DNA from: JAFGPJ01 sp964439135
Lineage (GTDB): Bacteria; Planctomycetota; Phycisphaerae; Sedimentisphaerales; Anaerobacaceae
Direction: 5' to 3'
Assembly (NCBI GenBank): GCA_964439135.1
Contig: CAYTNN010000013.1
Location: forward strand, 1-37,585
Length of the DNA stretch: 37,585 bases
Both the position numbers and the translations under genes were made by a program. A model generated the notes under the pieces. The model ran no database searches. It worked only from the letters and a program-made list of their open reading frames with translations, and was not told where the DNA came from. This document shows, piece after piece, positions 16,337 through 23,741 of the stretch (its first letter is position 1; every line of letters starts with the position of its first letter).

Positions 16337-16972
16337 TTAGATATTTGTTTTACTGCGATTTTCCATTTCTGCGAGATGGCCCACACATATTCCTGACCAT
16401 GTTTCTAAAGTATCTTTAGCCCCCTGCAGTTCAGCAGAAGTCATAAAGGCCATTTGCGTAATCATCTGTTCCCGCTTGTTAACGTTCGGAGCATCCAGGG
16501 CCCAAAAGTGAACTATTCCAAGATGCACACTTCCGACCTCATTGGACTCGTCATTAAGAAGGGCAACGATGTGATTAGTGTGGCTTGTTTCTACGGCGAC
16601 TTCCTCGGCCACCTCACGATCTACGGCGGCAAGATAGGTATCATAAAAATCTGTATTAAATAACGGCATATCATCGGCCGGATTGATATGACCGCCGATG
16701 CCGATCGACCTGTTTCCGACCAGGCGTGTTTCTCCGGCCCGCTTTCCTCTGACATAGCTGAGATATTTACCATCATGACCCATTATTACGTACGGAATAA
16801 GCTGCTTATAGCCGGGATCTTCTTCTACCTGCGACCTATTCATGAAACAGGGAACTCCCTGTACGAAGATTTCGCGAAGATAACGATCCACATCGAACAT
16901 AAGTCCGTTAAATATGCCTACCCGCTCGAAAACTTTCCGTTCTATCACTAACACTTGTTCTTCCTGATTCAT
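16337..16972 (-). CDS. Nudix-domain protein
   Basis: 211 residues. A Nudix-box-like stretch runs from GIGGHINPADDMP to REVAEEVAV near residues 85-125: the glycine and the RE..EE core are present, with an extended insertion between them. Nudix enzymes hydrolyse diphosphates linked to another moiety with a divalent metal. The start ATG 16972 has AAGGAC six bases upstream. The stop TAA is immediately followed by the possible ATG 16336 of the enolase-superfamily gene, so the pair is translationally linked. Similar proteins are often labelled phosphoesterase. Substrate cannot be named. Confidence 0.75.
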   Translation of the reverse strand: MNQEEQVLVIERKVFERVGIFNGLMFDVDRYLREIFVQGVPCFMNRSQVEEDPGYKQLIPYVIMGHDGKYLSYVRGKRAGETRLVGNRSIGIGGHINPADDMPLFNTDFYDTYLAAVDREVAEEVAVETSHTNHIVALLNDESNEVGSVHLGIVHFWALDAPNVNKREQMITQMAFMTSAELQGAKDTLETWSGICVGHLAEMENRSKTNI

Positions 16973-17244
16973 GCGATGTCCTTGTAACGTATTGAAGATT
17001 AACTTTATGGAGACTCTTCAAGGAGTATTACGTATTACTGCAGGAATATATCTTATTTTACCCCCACCGTAAAGAAATTCTATGTAATATGGGCGTACAC
17101 AGCATGCACAGCGAGTTTCGTCTCACGGAGAGTTTTTGGAATTTTCTCTCTGAGATGTTCAACTAACTGTTTTTTATTCTATGATTCAAACAATGTGTCG
17201 TGGAAGAGGAAACACATTCCGTACCTTTCATTCAAGCTGTGACT
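16973..17244. other. Intergenic region between minus-strand genes, nothing recognised
   Basis: It should contain the promoter of the Nudix-enolase pair. I see no RNA gene, terminator with T-run or coding frame. Confidence 0.35.
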
Positions 17245-18063
17245 CTATTGCTTTCGGAGTTCCCCGATGCAGCTCGCACATAGAATCTGGCCGGAGTCTA
17301 TTTTCGTCCCGCCGCTGTCGCCGATTGGTTTGCCGCAAGCCTCACATTTCTCAGTTTGCTGTATATGCTTGACGGAAACAGTTTCTCTTTGTTTTACCGA
17401 CCTTTCTGCTGTTCGCTTTTTTGTCAGCGCCTGCCTGCTCGATCGATGGGTCTTCTCCGTCGTTTTAGAATCGGCATGGTCTGGCGGCATAACCTGTGGG
17501 TAGCTGTCGCTTCCTGCTGTCGCGTAGATGGCTGTTGTCCTCGGGCTCGCGTGGCCGGCCTGTTGCTGAACAAGCCACAAATCCTGCTTGCTGTTGTAGA
17601 GCCTGACCAGGCATGTGGCACGAAGCACACCTGGATGCAGGTTCTCGACTTTGGCGCTTTCGCCTATCCTCTTGACTTTGTTGTAGAGACTCATATAACC
17701 GAACCGCGTACCGCGTTCGCTTAGAAGGAGGGGGTCGTTTGGTTTTGCTTTACTTCTGTAGAGTCTTGCGAATCTTCGCACATGTTCCGCTATTTTACCG
17801 GTGACATCAACGGCTCTCGACACATTCCCGGAAGCATCACGTACTATTATGGCGTTCCTGCCGTGCTCCGTAATCAAGTCGGCAATAGCCAAATTGCACA
17901 ACTCGGAGGGCCGCAGGCCCGTATCCAGAAGGAGCAGAACAATGACTTCGTCAATAACCGCTCGTGCAGTTCCTCTTCGCCTTGCAAGGTCGGCTTTTTC
18001 CCGGATGTACAACAATAATTTCTCCAGTTCAGCATCTGATAAGTATCTCACTTTTTTCATCAC
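17245..18063 (-). CDS. Tyrosine recombinase catalytic domain with C-terminal zinc ribbon
   Basis: 272 residues (a second ATG at 18060 is possible; GAAAAGGTG lies just upstream). The catalytic domain is visible: TGLRPSELCNLAI with the first arginine, LHPGVLRATCLVRL with the second arginine, and QQAGHASPRTTAIYA with the late histidine and the nucleophile tyrosine. The first histidine of the usual HxxR is not at its normal place (GVLR), so activity is uncertain. The usual N-terminal core-binding domain is nearly absent. A C-terminal extension ends in a zinc ribbon, CEACGKPIGDSGG to CASCIGEL. It stands alone and borders a repeat-rich region, which could fit a remnant mobile element. Function in integration or resolution is inferred. 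Confidence 0.75.
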   Translation of the reverse strand: MMKKVRYLSDAELEKLLLYIREKADLARRRGTARAVIDEVIVLLLLDTGLRPSELCNLAIADLITEHGRNAIIVRDASGNVSRAVDVTGKIAEHVRRFARLYRSKAKPNDPLLLSERGTRFGYMSLYNKVKRIGESAKVENLHPGVLRATCLVRLYNSKQDLWLVQQQAGHASPRTTAIYATAGSDSYPQVMPPDHADSKTTEKTHRSSRQALTKKRTAERSVKQRETVSVKHIQQTEKCEACGKPIGDSGGTKIDSGQILCASCIGELRKQ

Positions 18064-19014
18064 CTTTTCTCAATTCTTCGCTTACTGGCCAATTGATATA
18101 GTATATCGTACGTTACTTATAATATTCTATCCAATACCTATATAGATTTCAACAAAAAATTATTGTTAGATGTAAGTGTGCACGATTATGCCGCTTATTG
18201 AGCCAGGTAGTTTCTGTAAAGCGCAAAGTAGCCGAACGCATTACGCAATACACCATACACAATACAGTTTGGGTTAATCAGCGGTTAAGAAGTTAATTTA
18301 GTTCTTGGGATTCCTTACGGAGAATTGAGAGAAAATGACAAAGAGATACAACAAGATATGAAGAAACGCACCGCGAGGTTGACGGCCGGAAGGAAAAATT
18401 CTGCATTAAATGCCACGAGAGGGAAGGCTTTGTCATTGATTATTTACTATTGATGATTGTCTATTTTTTCCTCTTCTATCAGCGTTAATCCACGGCCCTT
18501 GTCATTGACTATTTACGATACCCGCCTTCGCGGGCACAAGTTTACTATTGACTATTGCTCTGTGTACTCTGTGTCCATCTTGGCAGATATAAGAACGCCG
18601 TCTCGTTAAGCTGTTTTTGGGCTTTGAATTTCCGTTATTCGAATTTGTTTCCGGAACTACACCGGGCAACAGACATCCGGCAAATGCTCCGGAATTGTTG
18701 GATTTCAATATTCGTGCTTCGTGTTTGACGGAATTATATTATGCGTAATACGCAGTATGCAGTATGCAATACGCGCAAAAAGTGCCGGCTCACGGAGATA
18801 TTTCTGGAATTTGCCCGCCTTTTTGTGTAACGGTTCGTAGAATAGATAACGAATGTAAAAAACAGAATACAGGAGACTTTGTTATTTATGATTTACGACT
18901 TGCGATTTACGATTTTTCCGCGTTAATCTGCGTTAATCTGCGGTTATTGATTATTTCTCTGAGGCCTTTGTGCCCCTTCGTGATTTATAGTCTATTTGAA
19001 AAAACAAAGCCAAT
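18064..19014. repeat. Gene-free stretch of about 950 bases with degenerate heptamer-like repeats
   Basis: No credible gene. Short, slightly varied words recur in clusters: GCATTACGCAATACACC near 18239; ATTGATTATTTACTATTG near 18436; TTGACTATTTACGA near 18505; TTTACTATTGACTATTG at 18541; GTAATACGCAGTATGCAG near 18744; GATTTACGACTTGCGAT near 18890; GCGTTAATCTGCGTTAAT near 18920. A small hairpin CCCGC-CTTC-GCGGG lies at 18521-18534. The pattern resembles the short tandemly repeated heptanucleotide sequences described in cyanobacteria. It begins directly after the recombinase gene start region. Confidence 0.7.
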
Positions 19015-20427
19015 TCAAAGCAGGTCGGAAATGTCATAGACGTGCGTTTCCCACCTTTCGGGCAGCGATTCGACCGTTGCTATCATGATGATGCCGTCCT
19101 CGACGATGTAGCCGAGCCGGTCATAACCGCCGGAAACCGACGCCAGCAGGAGCTTCAACGCCCTGCCGGGAGAAACTCCCGATATTTCATCCATGTTGAT
19201 GGGCGTCGTCCGGTCGATATAGGCGTTGTCGTACAAATCCTTCCAGATCACGACTATCGGCAGCGGCGGCTCCACGCAATACTTTATCTGCTCTATCGCC
19301 TCGGCAAAAGACATCTGGGGCGTGAACTCGAAAACAAAGGCGGATTTATCCAGCTCCTTAGAGACGGCTTCATCAGTTCTTTGCCGGGCGTTAGAGTCTT
19401 GTGCCGGTTCGATTCGTGCCTGAGTGCCGGCCGTTCCGGAAAACGATTTCCATTCGGCTTCGAGCGCGTTCTTTTCCGCCCGCCCGGGATGAATCATAAC
19501 TCGATACTTCAGCGAAAAGCTTTTGCCGGCGGGCAAAGTATAAGGCTTATCGAAAAGCAGCGCCGGGCTGAAGTATCCGAACGGCACCTTGGGATCCATG
19601 ATAACAAAGCCCGGCGACGGATGCCGCGGGTTGTCCGGATGGTCGAAGAGGGCGATGCTGAAATCTTTACTTTCAGCGGTCCGGCCGCCGAAATTCATCC
19701 AGCGTGATTTTTTGCCGTGGCCTTCAAGGTCCTTTCGTCCTTCGCTGTCGGTGAGATACCAGTCGGAGGTATTTTTTGCAATCCGCACCGAAAGGCCCGC
19801 GTAGCCGCCCCAGCTTTGGCCGTCCTTCTCGCCCGTTATCGGCGTGCGGTCCAGCAGAACATCCGCGGCGCCGGCGGTGAAACGGCTGCTCCAGTCGATA
19901 TGATAACGGCCATCTTCATCCGGCTTGCCGAGGCGAATGAGACACGATTCGCTCAGCACTGCCGATTGACCGGGCGGATGATAACTGAGCTGCATCGTAA
20001 TCTGTGCCGAGTAATCGCGATTGGCTGTCACCTCCACATTCTTAATCTCGGTCAGCCCCTGCGACAGGCCGGTATCGCGGTCCTCTTCCCAGTAGTTCAG
20101 GCCGTTGATGTACTTCCACGAAAACCACAGCCCGTAGTGCCACGGATGGTCCGGCGGGCGATGCCAGGTCAATTCCGCCCCGTCGGTCAGACAGACCGGA
20201 TGGAAGTACGGCCTGCTCTGCTTCTTGTCGAAATTGAACTGCCAGACAACGTGCCCCCTGTTGAGCAGCGCCAGCGAGCTGTCGGCTTGCCGCCAATCGT
20301 AGCGGGGCTTTTGCCCGGCGACCAAATCGGACCCGGCGGCATTTTGCATCCTGCCGGGTACAGTCTGCAAGAGCAGCAGGACAGCCCCGACAAATACAGT
20401 CAATCGTTTAATGGTCACCTGAAACAT
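19015..20427 (-). CDS. Secreted DUF6807 (PmoA-like) protein fused to a secretin-type N domain
   Basis: 470 residues. A signal peptide (LTVFVGAVLLLLQTVPG) precedes a DUF6807 domain at about 40-345, recognised from YFHPVCLTDGAELTWHRPPD, HPWHYGLWFSWKYINGLNYW and a late PGFVIMDPKVPFGYFSPAL. A linker follows and then, from about 360 to 470, a domain with FAEAIEQIKYCVEPPLPIV and GISPGRALKLLLASV-like text ending LPERWETHVYDISDLL, as in secretin/TonB short N-terminal domains of planctomycete proteins. GTG 20415 is a possible alternative start because GAAGGG lies nine bases before it. It is the last gene after Gfo/Idh/MocA and DUF1080 genes, pointing to glycoside metabolism. Enzymatic role of DUF6807 unknown. 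Confidence 0.8.
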   Translation of the reverse strand: MFQVTIKRLTVFVGAVLLLLQTVPGRMQNAAGSDLVAGQKPRYDWRQADSSLALLNRGHVVWQFNFDKKQSRPYFHPVCLTDGAELTWHRPPDHPWHYGLWFSWKYINGLNYWEEDRDTGLSQGLTEIKNVEVTANRDYSAQITMQLSYHPPGQSAVLSESCLIRLGKPDEDGRYHIDWSSRFTAGAADVLLDRTPITGEKDGQSWGGYAGLSVRIAKNTSDWYLTDSEGRKDLEGHGKKSRWMNFGGRTAESKDFSIALFDHPDNPRHPSPGFVIMDPKVPFGYFSPALLFDKPYTLPAGKSFSLKYRVMIHPGRAEKNALEAEWKSFSGTAGTQARIEPAQDSNARQRTDEAVSKELDKSAFVFEFTPQMSFAEAIEQIKYCVEPPLPIVVIWKDLYDNAYIDRTTPINMDEISGVSPGRALKLLLASVSGGYDRLGYIVEDGIIMIATVESLPERWETHVYDISDLL

Positions 20428-20471
20428 CCCTTCGCATTGACTTTCATTTTATGCACGAAAGCCGGTCAAAT

Positions 20472-21143
20472 CTAATCCATCCGCGAGGGCGGTACCTTGA
20501 TCATTATATTCTTATAATAGACGATGCTCTTGGGGTCGTGACCCTGCAGGGCGATGGTTCCTTCGCTGATTTTTCGGCCTTCCATGCCCTGGGGCGGTGT
20601 CCAGTCTTCGGGCTGCGTCCATGCCGCGGTAGTCTTGCCGTCGATCTGGATGATGACGTGATTGTCTTCGACCCTGATGTAATAGTGAAACCACTTATCG
20701 TCCGTGGACGGGGCGTTATCCATAACGTCCTGTATCGCGTAGATGCCTCCGGTTTTCTTGCGGTCGCTATGTGTCGAATTCACCTGGCATTCGAAGCCCT
20801 TCGACGGCCAGTCGGTTTCCTGATACTCGGTATGGAAATATATGCCGGAGTTGGAACCGGGCGTGGTCAGCACGTCGGCCTTAAACTCGAAATTCGTAAA
20901 GTTGGCGTCGTTGACGGGCCCGGTGTAGAAAAGATGGCTCCGGGGCCCGTGGGCAACGATCATCCCGTTGCGGGTGGTAAATGTATCTTTGTTCTCACTG
21001 GCCTGCCAGCCTTCGAGGGTTTTGCCGTCGAAAAGACTCTGCCACTGGCCCGCTTTAGAAGCCGCATCTCCGACAGGCGTTGTTTGACATCCCACCAAAA
21101 GCAAACTTGTAAACAGCAGCATTAAAACTAATTTCCTGGTCAT
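20472..21143 (-). CDS. Lipoprotein with DUF1080 domain (3-keto-disaccharide hydrolase family)
   Basis: 223 residues. The N terminus MTRKLVLMLLFTSLLLVGCQ is a lipoprotein signal with lipobox LVGC, so the protein is anchored in a membrane. The rest is a single DUF1080 domain: WQSLFDGKTLEGWQASENKD, SGIYFHTEYQETDWPSKGFECQV-type core, and GTIALQGHDPKSIVYYKNIMI at the end. This family, a lectin-like sandwich, includes hydrolases or lyases acting on 3-keto-glycosides. GGAGAAAATCAG precedes the ATG. It sits 44 bases before the DUF6807 gene and downstream of a Gfo/Idh/MocA oxidoreductase, the enzyme type that makes or reduces 3-keto sugars. Confidence 0.87.
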   Translation of the reverse strand: MTRKLVLMLLFTSLLLVGCQTTPVGDAASKAGQWQSLFDGKTLEGWQASENKDTFTTRNGMIVAHGPRSHLFYTGPVNDANFTNFEFKADVLTTPGSNSGIYFHTEYQETDWPSKGFECQVNSTHSDRKKTGGIYAIQDVMDNAPSTDDKWFHYYIRVEDNHVIIQIDGKTTAAWTQPEDWTPPQGMEGRKISEGTIALQGHDPKSIVYYKNIMIKVPPSRMD

Positions 21144-21302
21144 CTGATTTTCTCCTTAACAAACAATGTTCCCTTATGCTTCTATAATAGCCTTACGAGT
21201 CTAAAAAAGTGCCTAAAGTTGAAAGTGACTAAAGTGTCTAAAATTAAGAAAGCGCCACACACTTTAGCTCACTTTAGTCACTTTAGATCACTCTATCGTC
21301 CT
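21144..21302. repeat. Intergenic repeat cluster of AGTGxCTAAA words with inverted repeat
   Basis: AGTGCCTAAA, AGTGACTAAA and AGTGTCTAAA occur in a row at about 21209-21241, and their complements at about 21259-21292. AAAGTGACTAAAGTG at 21222-21236 is perfectly inverted as CACTTTAGTCACTTT at 21270-21284, giving a 15-base-pair stem with a 33-base loop. It lies between the Gfo/Idh/MocA stop and the DUF1080 start on the minus strand. Confidence 0.7.
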
Positions 21303-22634
21303 TCACAGCGTCCATGGAGTACGCATGGGTCGAGACAGCCTGCGGTTGGCTGCATCGTTGTTTACGAAACGTTCGGTTTTCGGATCCCATTTAATTTTCT
21401 GCTCAAGTCTAATAGCAATGTCACTAATGTGACAGATTATATCCGCCTGCACGGCCACGTCAATATTACAGACGGTTTCGGCCCGGCTTTTGACGCAGTC
21501 CAAAAGGTTTCCGACGTGATTGTCGCTTTTGTACAGGTGAATATCGTTCGGCCCGAATTCCGTTTCCAGCAGCTCCTTCGGATGGGCGTTGAGGCCGGAG
21601 CGGTCCACGTGCACCCATCCATCGGTGCCCTCGAAGGCCGTGCCGTGACTGGTTGTTCGCCCGTAGCGTTTCTTCCACTCGTCCGGATAGGGATCGCCGG
21701 TGAAATTCATCGTTACGCCGCTGTCATATTTGCAGACGACTTTCCAGTTCATCGCCGTGTCGGCTACTCCCTCGGTGGGCCAGACGCCTTTGCCTTCGAT
21801 CTCCACCGGGCAGGCGACTTTTTCACCGCCGCCCCAGAGCGCAATGTCCAGGGGATGCACGCCCCATCCGGCGATAAAACCGAGCGCATAATCGGAAATG
21901 AACCACCACAGCTTGTTCGAGCAGCGGTCTTTTGTGTAGGGCGTGTAAGGAGCCGGTCCCAGCCATCTGTCGTAATCGATCCATTCCGGCACGGGCACGG
22001 GTTTGGGATCCCCGCCCTGGCTGCTGCCGGGAGACCATACGTTAATGGTGTGCAGTTTGCCGAGTTTGCCGCTCTGCGCCAGCTCGCAGGCAAAACGGAA
22101 GTTGCGCTCCGATCGCTGCTGCGTGCCGAACTGGAAAACTCTGCCGTGACGGTGCACGGCCGTACGAAGGGCCTGGTCCTGGGCGAGGCTCAGTCCCATC
22201 GGTTTTTCCAGATATACGTCCTTTCCAGATCTGACCGCCGCCAGCGCGATCAGCACATGCCAGTGGTCCGGCGTGGCTGCGAGAATCACGTCGATGTCGT
22301 CACGCGCCATCACTTCGCGGAAATCCTTGTAAGCGGCACAGCCGGTGCCCTTGTAGTGCCCGTTCACCAGTTCCTGAGCAGCTTTGAGCACGGGATCTTT
22401 GACGTCGCAGACGGCGACCACCTGCGCATTTTTTTGTCTCAGGAAGTTGCCCATCACGCCCGTGCCCTGAGGCCCGACACCGACGCAGCCGACAGTAATT
22501 CTTTCGCTGGCGGCCACACCGCCGCCGGCGCCCAGAGCCGATGACGAAACGATGTAAGGAAAACTTATCGCCCCTGCGGCGGTACCGGCAGCACGTTTTA
22601 AGAATCGGCGTCTGTCAATTGCTTTGTTACTCAT
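21303..22634 (-). CDS. Tat-exported Gfo/Idh/MocA family oxidoreductase
   Basis: 443 residues. The Tat signal DRRRFLKRAAGTAAGAIS is followed by the nucleotide-binding fold: RITVGCVGVGPQGTGVMGNF (glycine-rich loop) and the signature block VDVILAATPDHWHVLIALAA, then GKDVYLEKPMGLSLAQDQAL with the EKP of the family. The C-terminal domain (WWFISDYALGFIAGWGVHPLDIALWG) carries the GWGxHxxD catalytic-type motif. These enzymes oxidise or reduce sugars with a bound or soluble NAD(P). A Tat signal suggests export with the cofactor. AGGAGG stands about nine bases before ATG. It heads the DUF1080-DUF6807 cluster and probably forms or reduces 3-keto sugars. Exact substrate unknown. Confidence 0.9.
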   Translation of the reverse strand: MSNKAIDRRRFLKRAAGTAAGAISFPYIVSSSALGAGGGVAASERITVGCVGVGPQGTGVMGNFLRQKNAQVVAVCDVKDPVLKAAQELVNGHYKGTGCAAYKDFREVMARDDIDVILAATPDHWHVLIALAAVRSGKDVYLEKPMGLSLAQDQALRTAVHRHGRVFQFGTQQRSERNFRFACELAQSGKLGKLHTINVWSPGSSQGGDPKPVPVPEWIDYDRWLGPAPYTPYTKDRCSNKLWWFISDYALGFIAGWGVHPLDIALWGGGEKVACPVEIEGKGVWPTEGVADTAMNWKVVCKYDSGVTMNFTGDPYPDEWKKRYGRTTSHGTAFEGTDGWVHVDRSGLNAHPKELLETEFGPNDIHLYKSDNHVGNLLDCVKSRAETVCNIDVAVQADIICHISDIAIRLEQKIKWDPKTERFVNNDAANRRLSRPMRTPWTL

Positions 22635-22754
22635 GGTTCCTTTACCTCCTAATCAGCAAATATAGCGCGTATTCAATAACCAACCAATCACACGCTAAAA
22701 GTGTAACCGGACGAACAATCGCCGTCAAACCAAAACCTTATCTGGCGAAAAACA

Positions 22755-23534
22755 CTAATTTTTCAGAATTTCTTCAATTATCCTTCGTTTCAGGATGGCC
22801 CGGCGTCGGTGCCGTAAGAAGTACAGCACGAGAATCGAAACACCGGCCACGACCAGGCAGATTAGCTGCGACAAGGTCAGCGGGCCGATGTACAAATGAT
22901 GATCGGTATCGCCCCGCCACATCTCGGTGGCCGCCCGTCCGAGGCCGTAGAGAGCCAGAAACCAGAGCAGCATCGTTCCGGAGCCCCACCGGCGTTTTAA
23001 TATCGTAAAGACGCCAAGAATACACAAGACGACGAGTATCTCGTAAATCTCTACCGGGTGCAGGGGAATACCCGCCGGAGCGCCTGCGGCCCCTTCGGGA
23101 AATGTGACTGCCCAGGGCATGGAGCATTCCCGCCCGTAGCAGCAGCCGTTAAACAGGCATCCGAGCTTGGCGAAAATCCACGGGATCGGAATCGACAGTG
23201 CGATCAGATCGAGCGCCGCCCGCCTGCGCTTCGACAAAACCAGCACCAACGGTACGGACAGACATAGATAAGCCAGCAGCCCGCCCCATAATCCGCCTTT
23301 CATATAATGGCTGATTGTCAGCAGCGCCCCGAAATCAAATTGTGTATGTTGAATGTCGTACAGTGCCTTGGCGCCGACAATCATCCCCAAATTATAGCAT
23401 ACGCTGACAGCGATCCAGACCCGGTACCGCAGCCCAAGGCGTCGGGCAAGCAGGCAGCTAATAAGATAATGGCTTAGAATACCAATAATATAAAGGATGC
23501 TGAACGTCGGAATCGGCCCAATTTGCGGCCACAT
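22755..23534 (-). CDS. lgt: Prolipoprotein diacylglyceryl transferase (Lgt-like)
   Basis: 259 residues with about seven membrane segments. Family signatures are present: GPIPTFSILYIIGIL at the N terminus, KLGCLFNGCCYGRECSMPW (the GCxxNGCCxG motif), PLHPVEIYEIL and GLGRAATEMWRGD with the essential late arginine and acid. Lgt transfers diacylglycerol from phosphatidylglycerol to the lipobox cysteine, as needed for the DUF1080 lipoprotein nearby. Start ATG 23534 has GGAAAGG upstream. The early conserved arginine of the usual GARxxY block is replaced by lysine (GAKALYD), so this may be a divergent paralog rather than the main Lgt; I keep the family call but not full certainty of activity. Confidence 0.8.
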   Translation of the reverse strand: MWPQIGPIPTFSILYIIGILSHYLISCLLARRLGLRYRVWIAVSVCYNLGMIVGAKALYDIQHTQFDFGALLTISHYMKGGLWGGLLAYLCLSVPLVLVLSKRRRAALDLIALSIPIPWIFAKLGCLFNGCCYGRECSMPWAVTFPEGAAGAPAGIPLHPVEIYEILVVLCILGVFTILKRRWGSGTMLLWFLALYGLGRAATEMWRGDTDHHLYIGPLTLSQLICLVVAGVSILVLYFLRHRRRAILKRRIIEEILKN

Positions 23535-23670
23535 TTTTCAACCTTTCCAATAAGCAAAATTGCCCATCAAGATTACACAATCGACTATTGGGCTTGAGTG
23601 AAAATAACAAACATATTCAATAAGCACAAACTTTTTTGTGCGTTCCCGGCGGGTTCTGCATTACTTGTAC

Positions 23671-23699
23671 TTGACAATACCGGCCGGGGAACTTAAGCT
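23671..23699 (+). promoter_or_regulatory. Candidate sigma70-type promoter for gltX
   Basis: A consensus -35 TTGACA at 23671-23676 is followed after exactly 17 bases by TAAGCT at 23694-23699, a fair -10 box. Start codon 23742 would lie about 35 bases after the transcription start. Assigned by consensus only. Confidence 0.45.
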
Positions 23700-23741
23700 A
23701 CGTGTTTCACGTATTTTGCAGCTAAATAGGAACTGTACGCT

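Noticed and set aside
18064..19014. CRISPR array
   Set aside because: Words are short, degenerate and contiguous, without equal spacers, and no cas gene is present.
18764..19039. 91-codon open frame in the repeat stretch
   Set aside because: Its translation (VIYDLRLAIYDF, CVNLRLL) only mirrors the heptamer repeats.
21219..22544. 441-codon frame antisense to the Gfo/Idh/MocA gene
   Set aside because: Opposite strand encodes a full oxidoreductase with Tat signal; the antisense frame has no motif and includes the repeat cluster.
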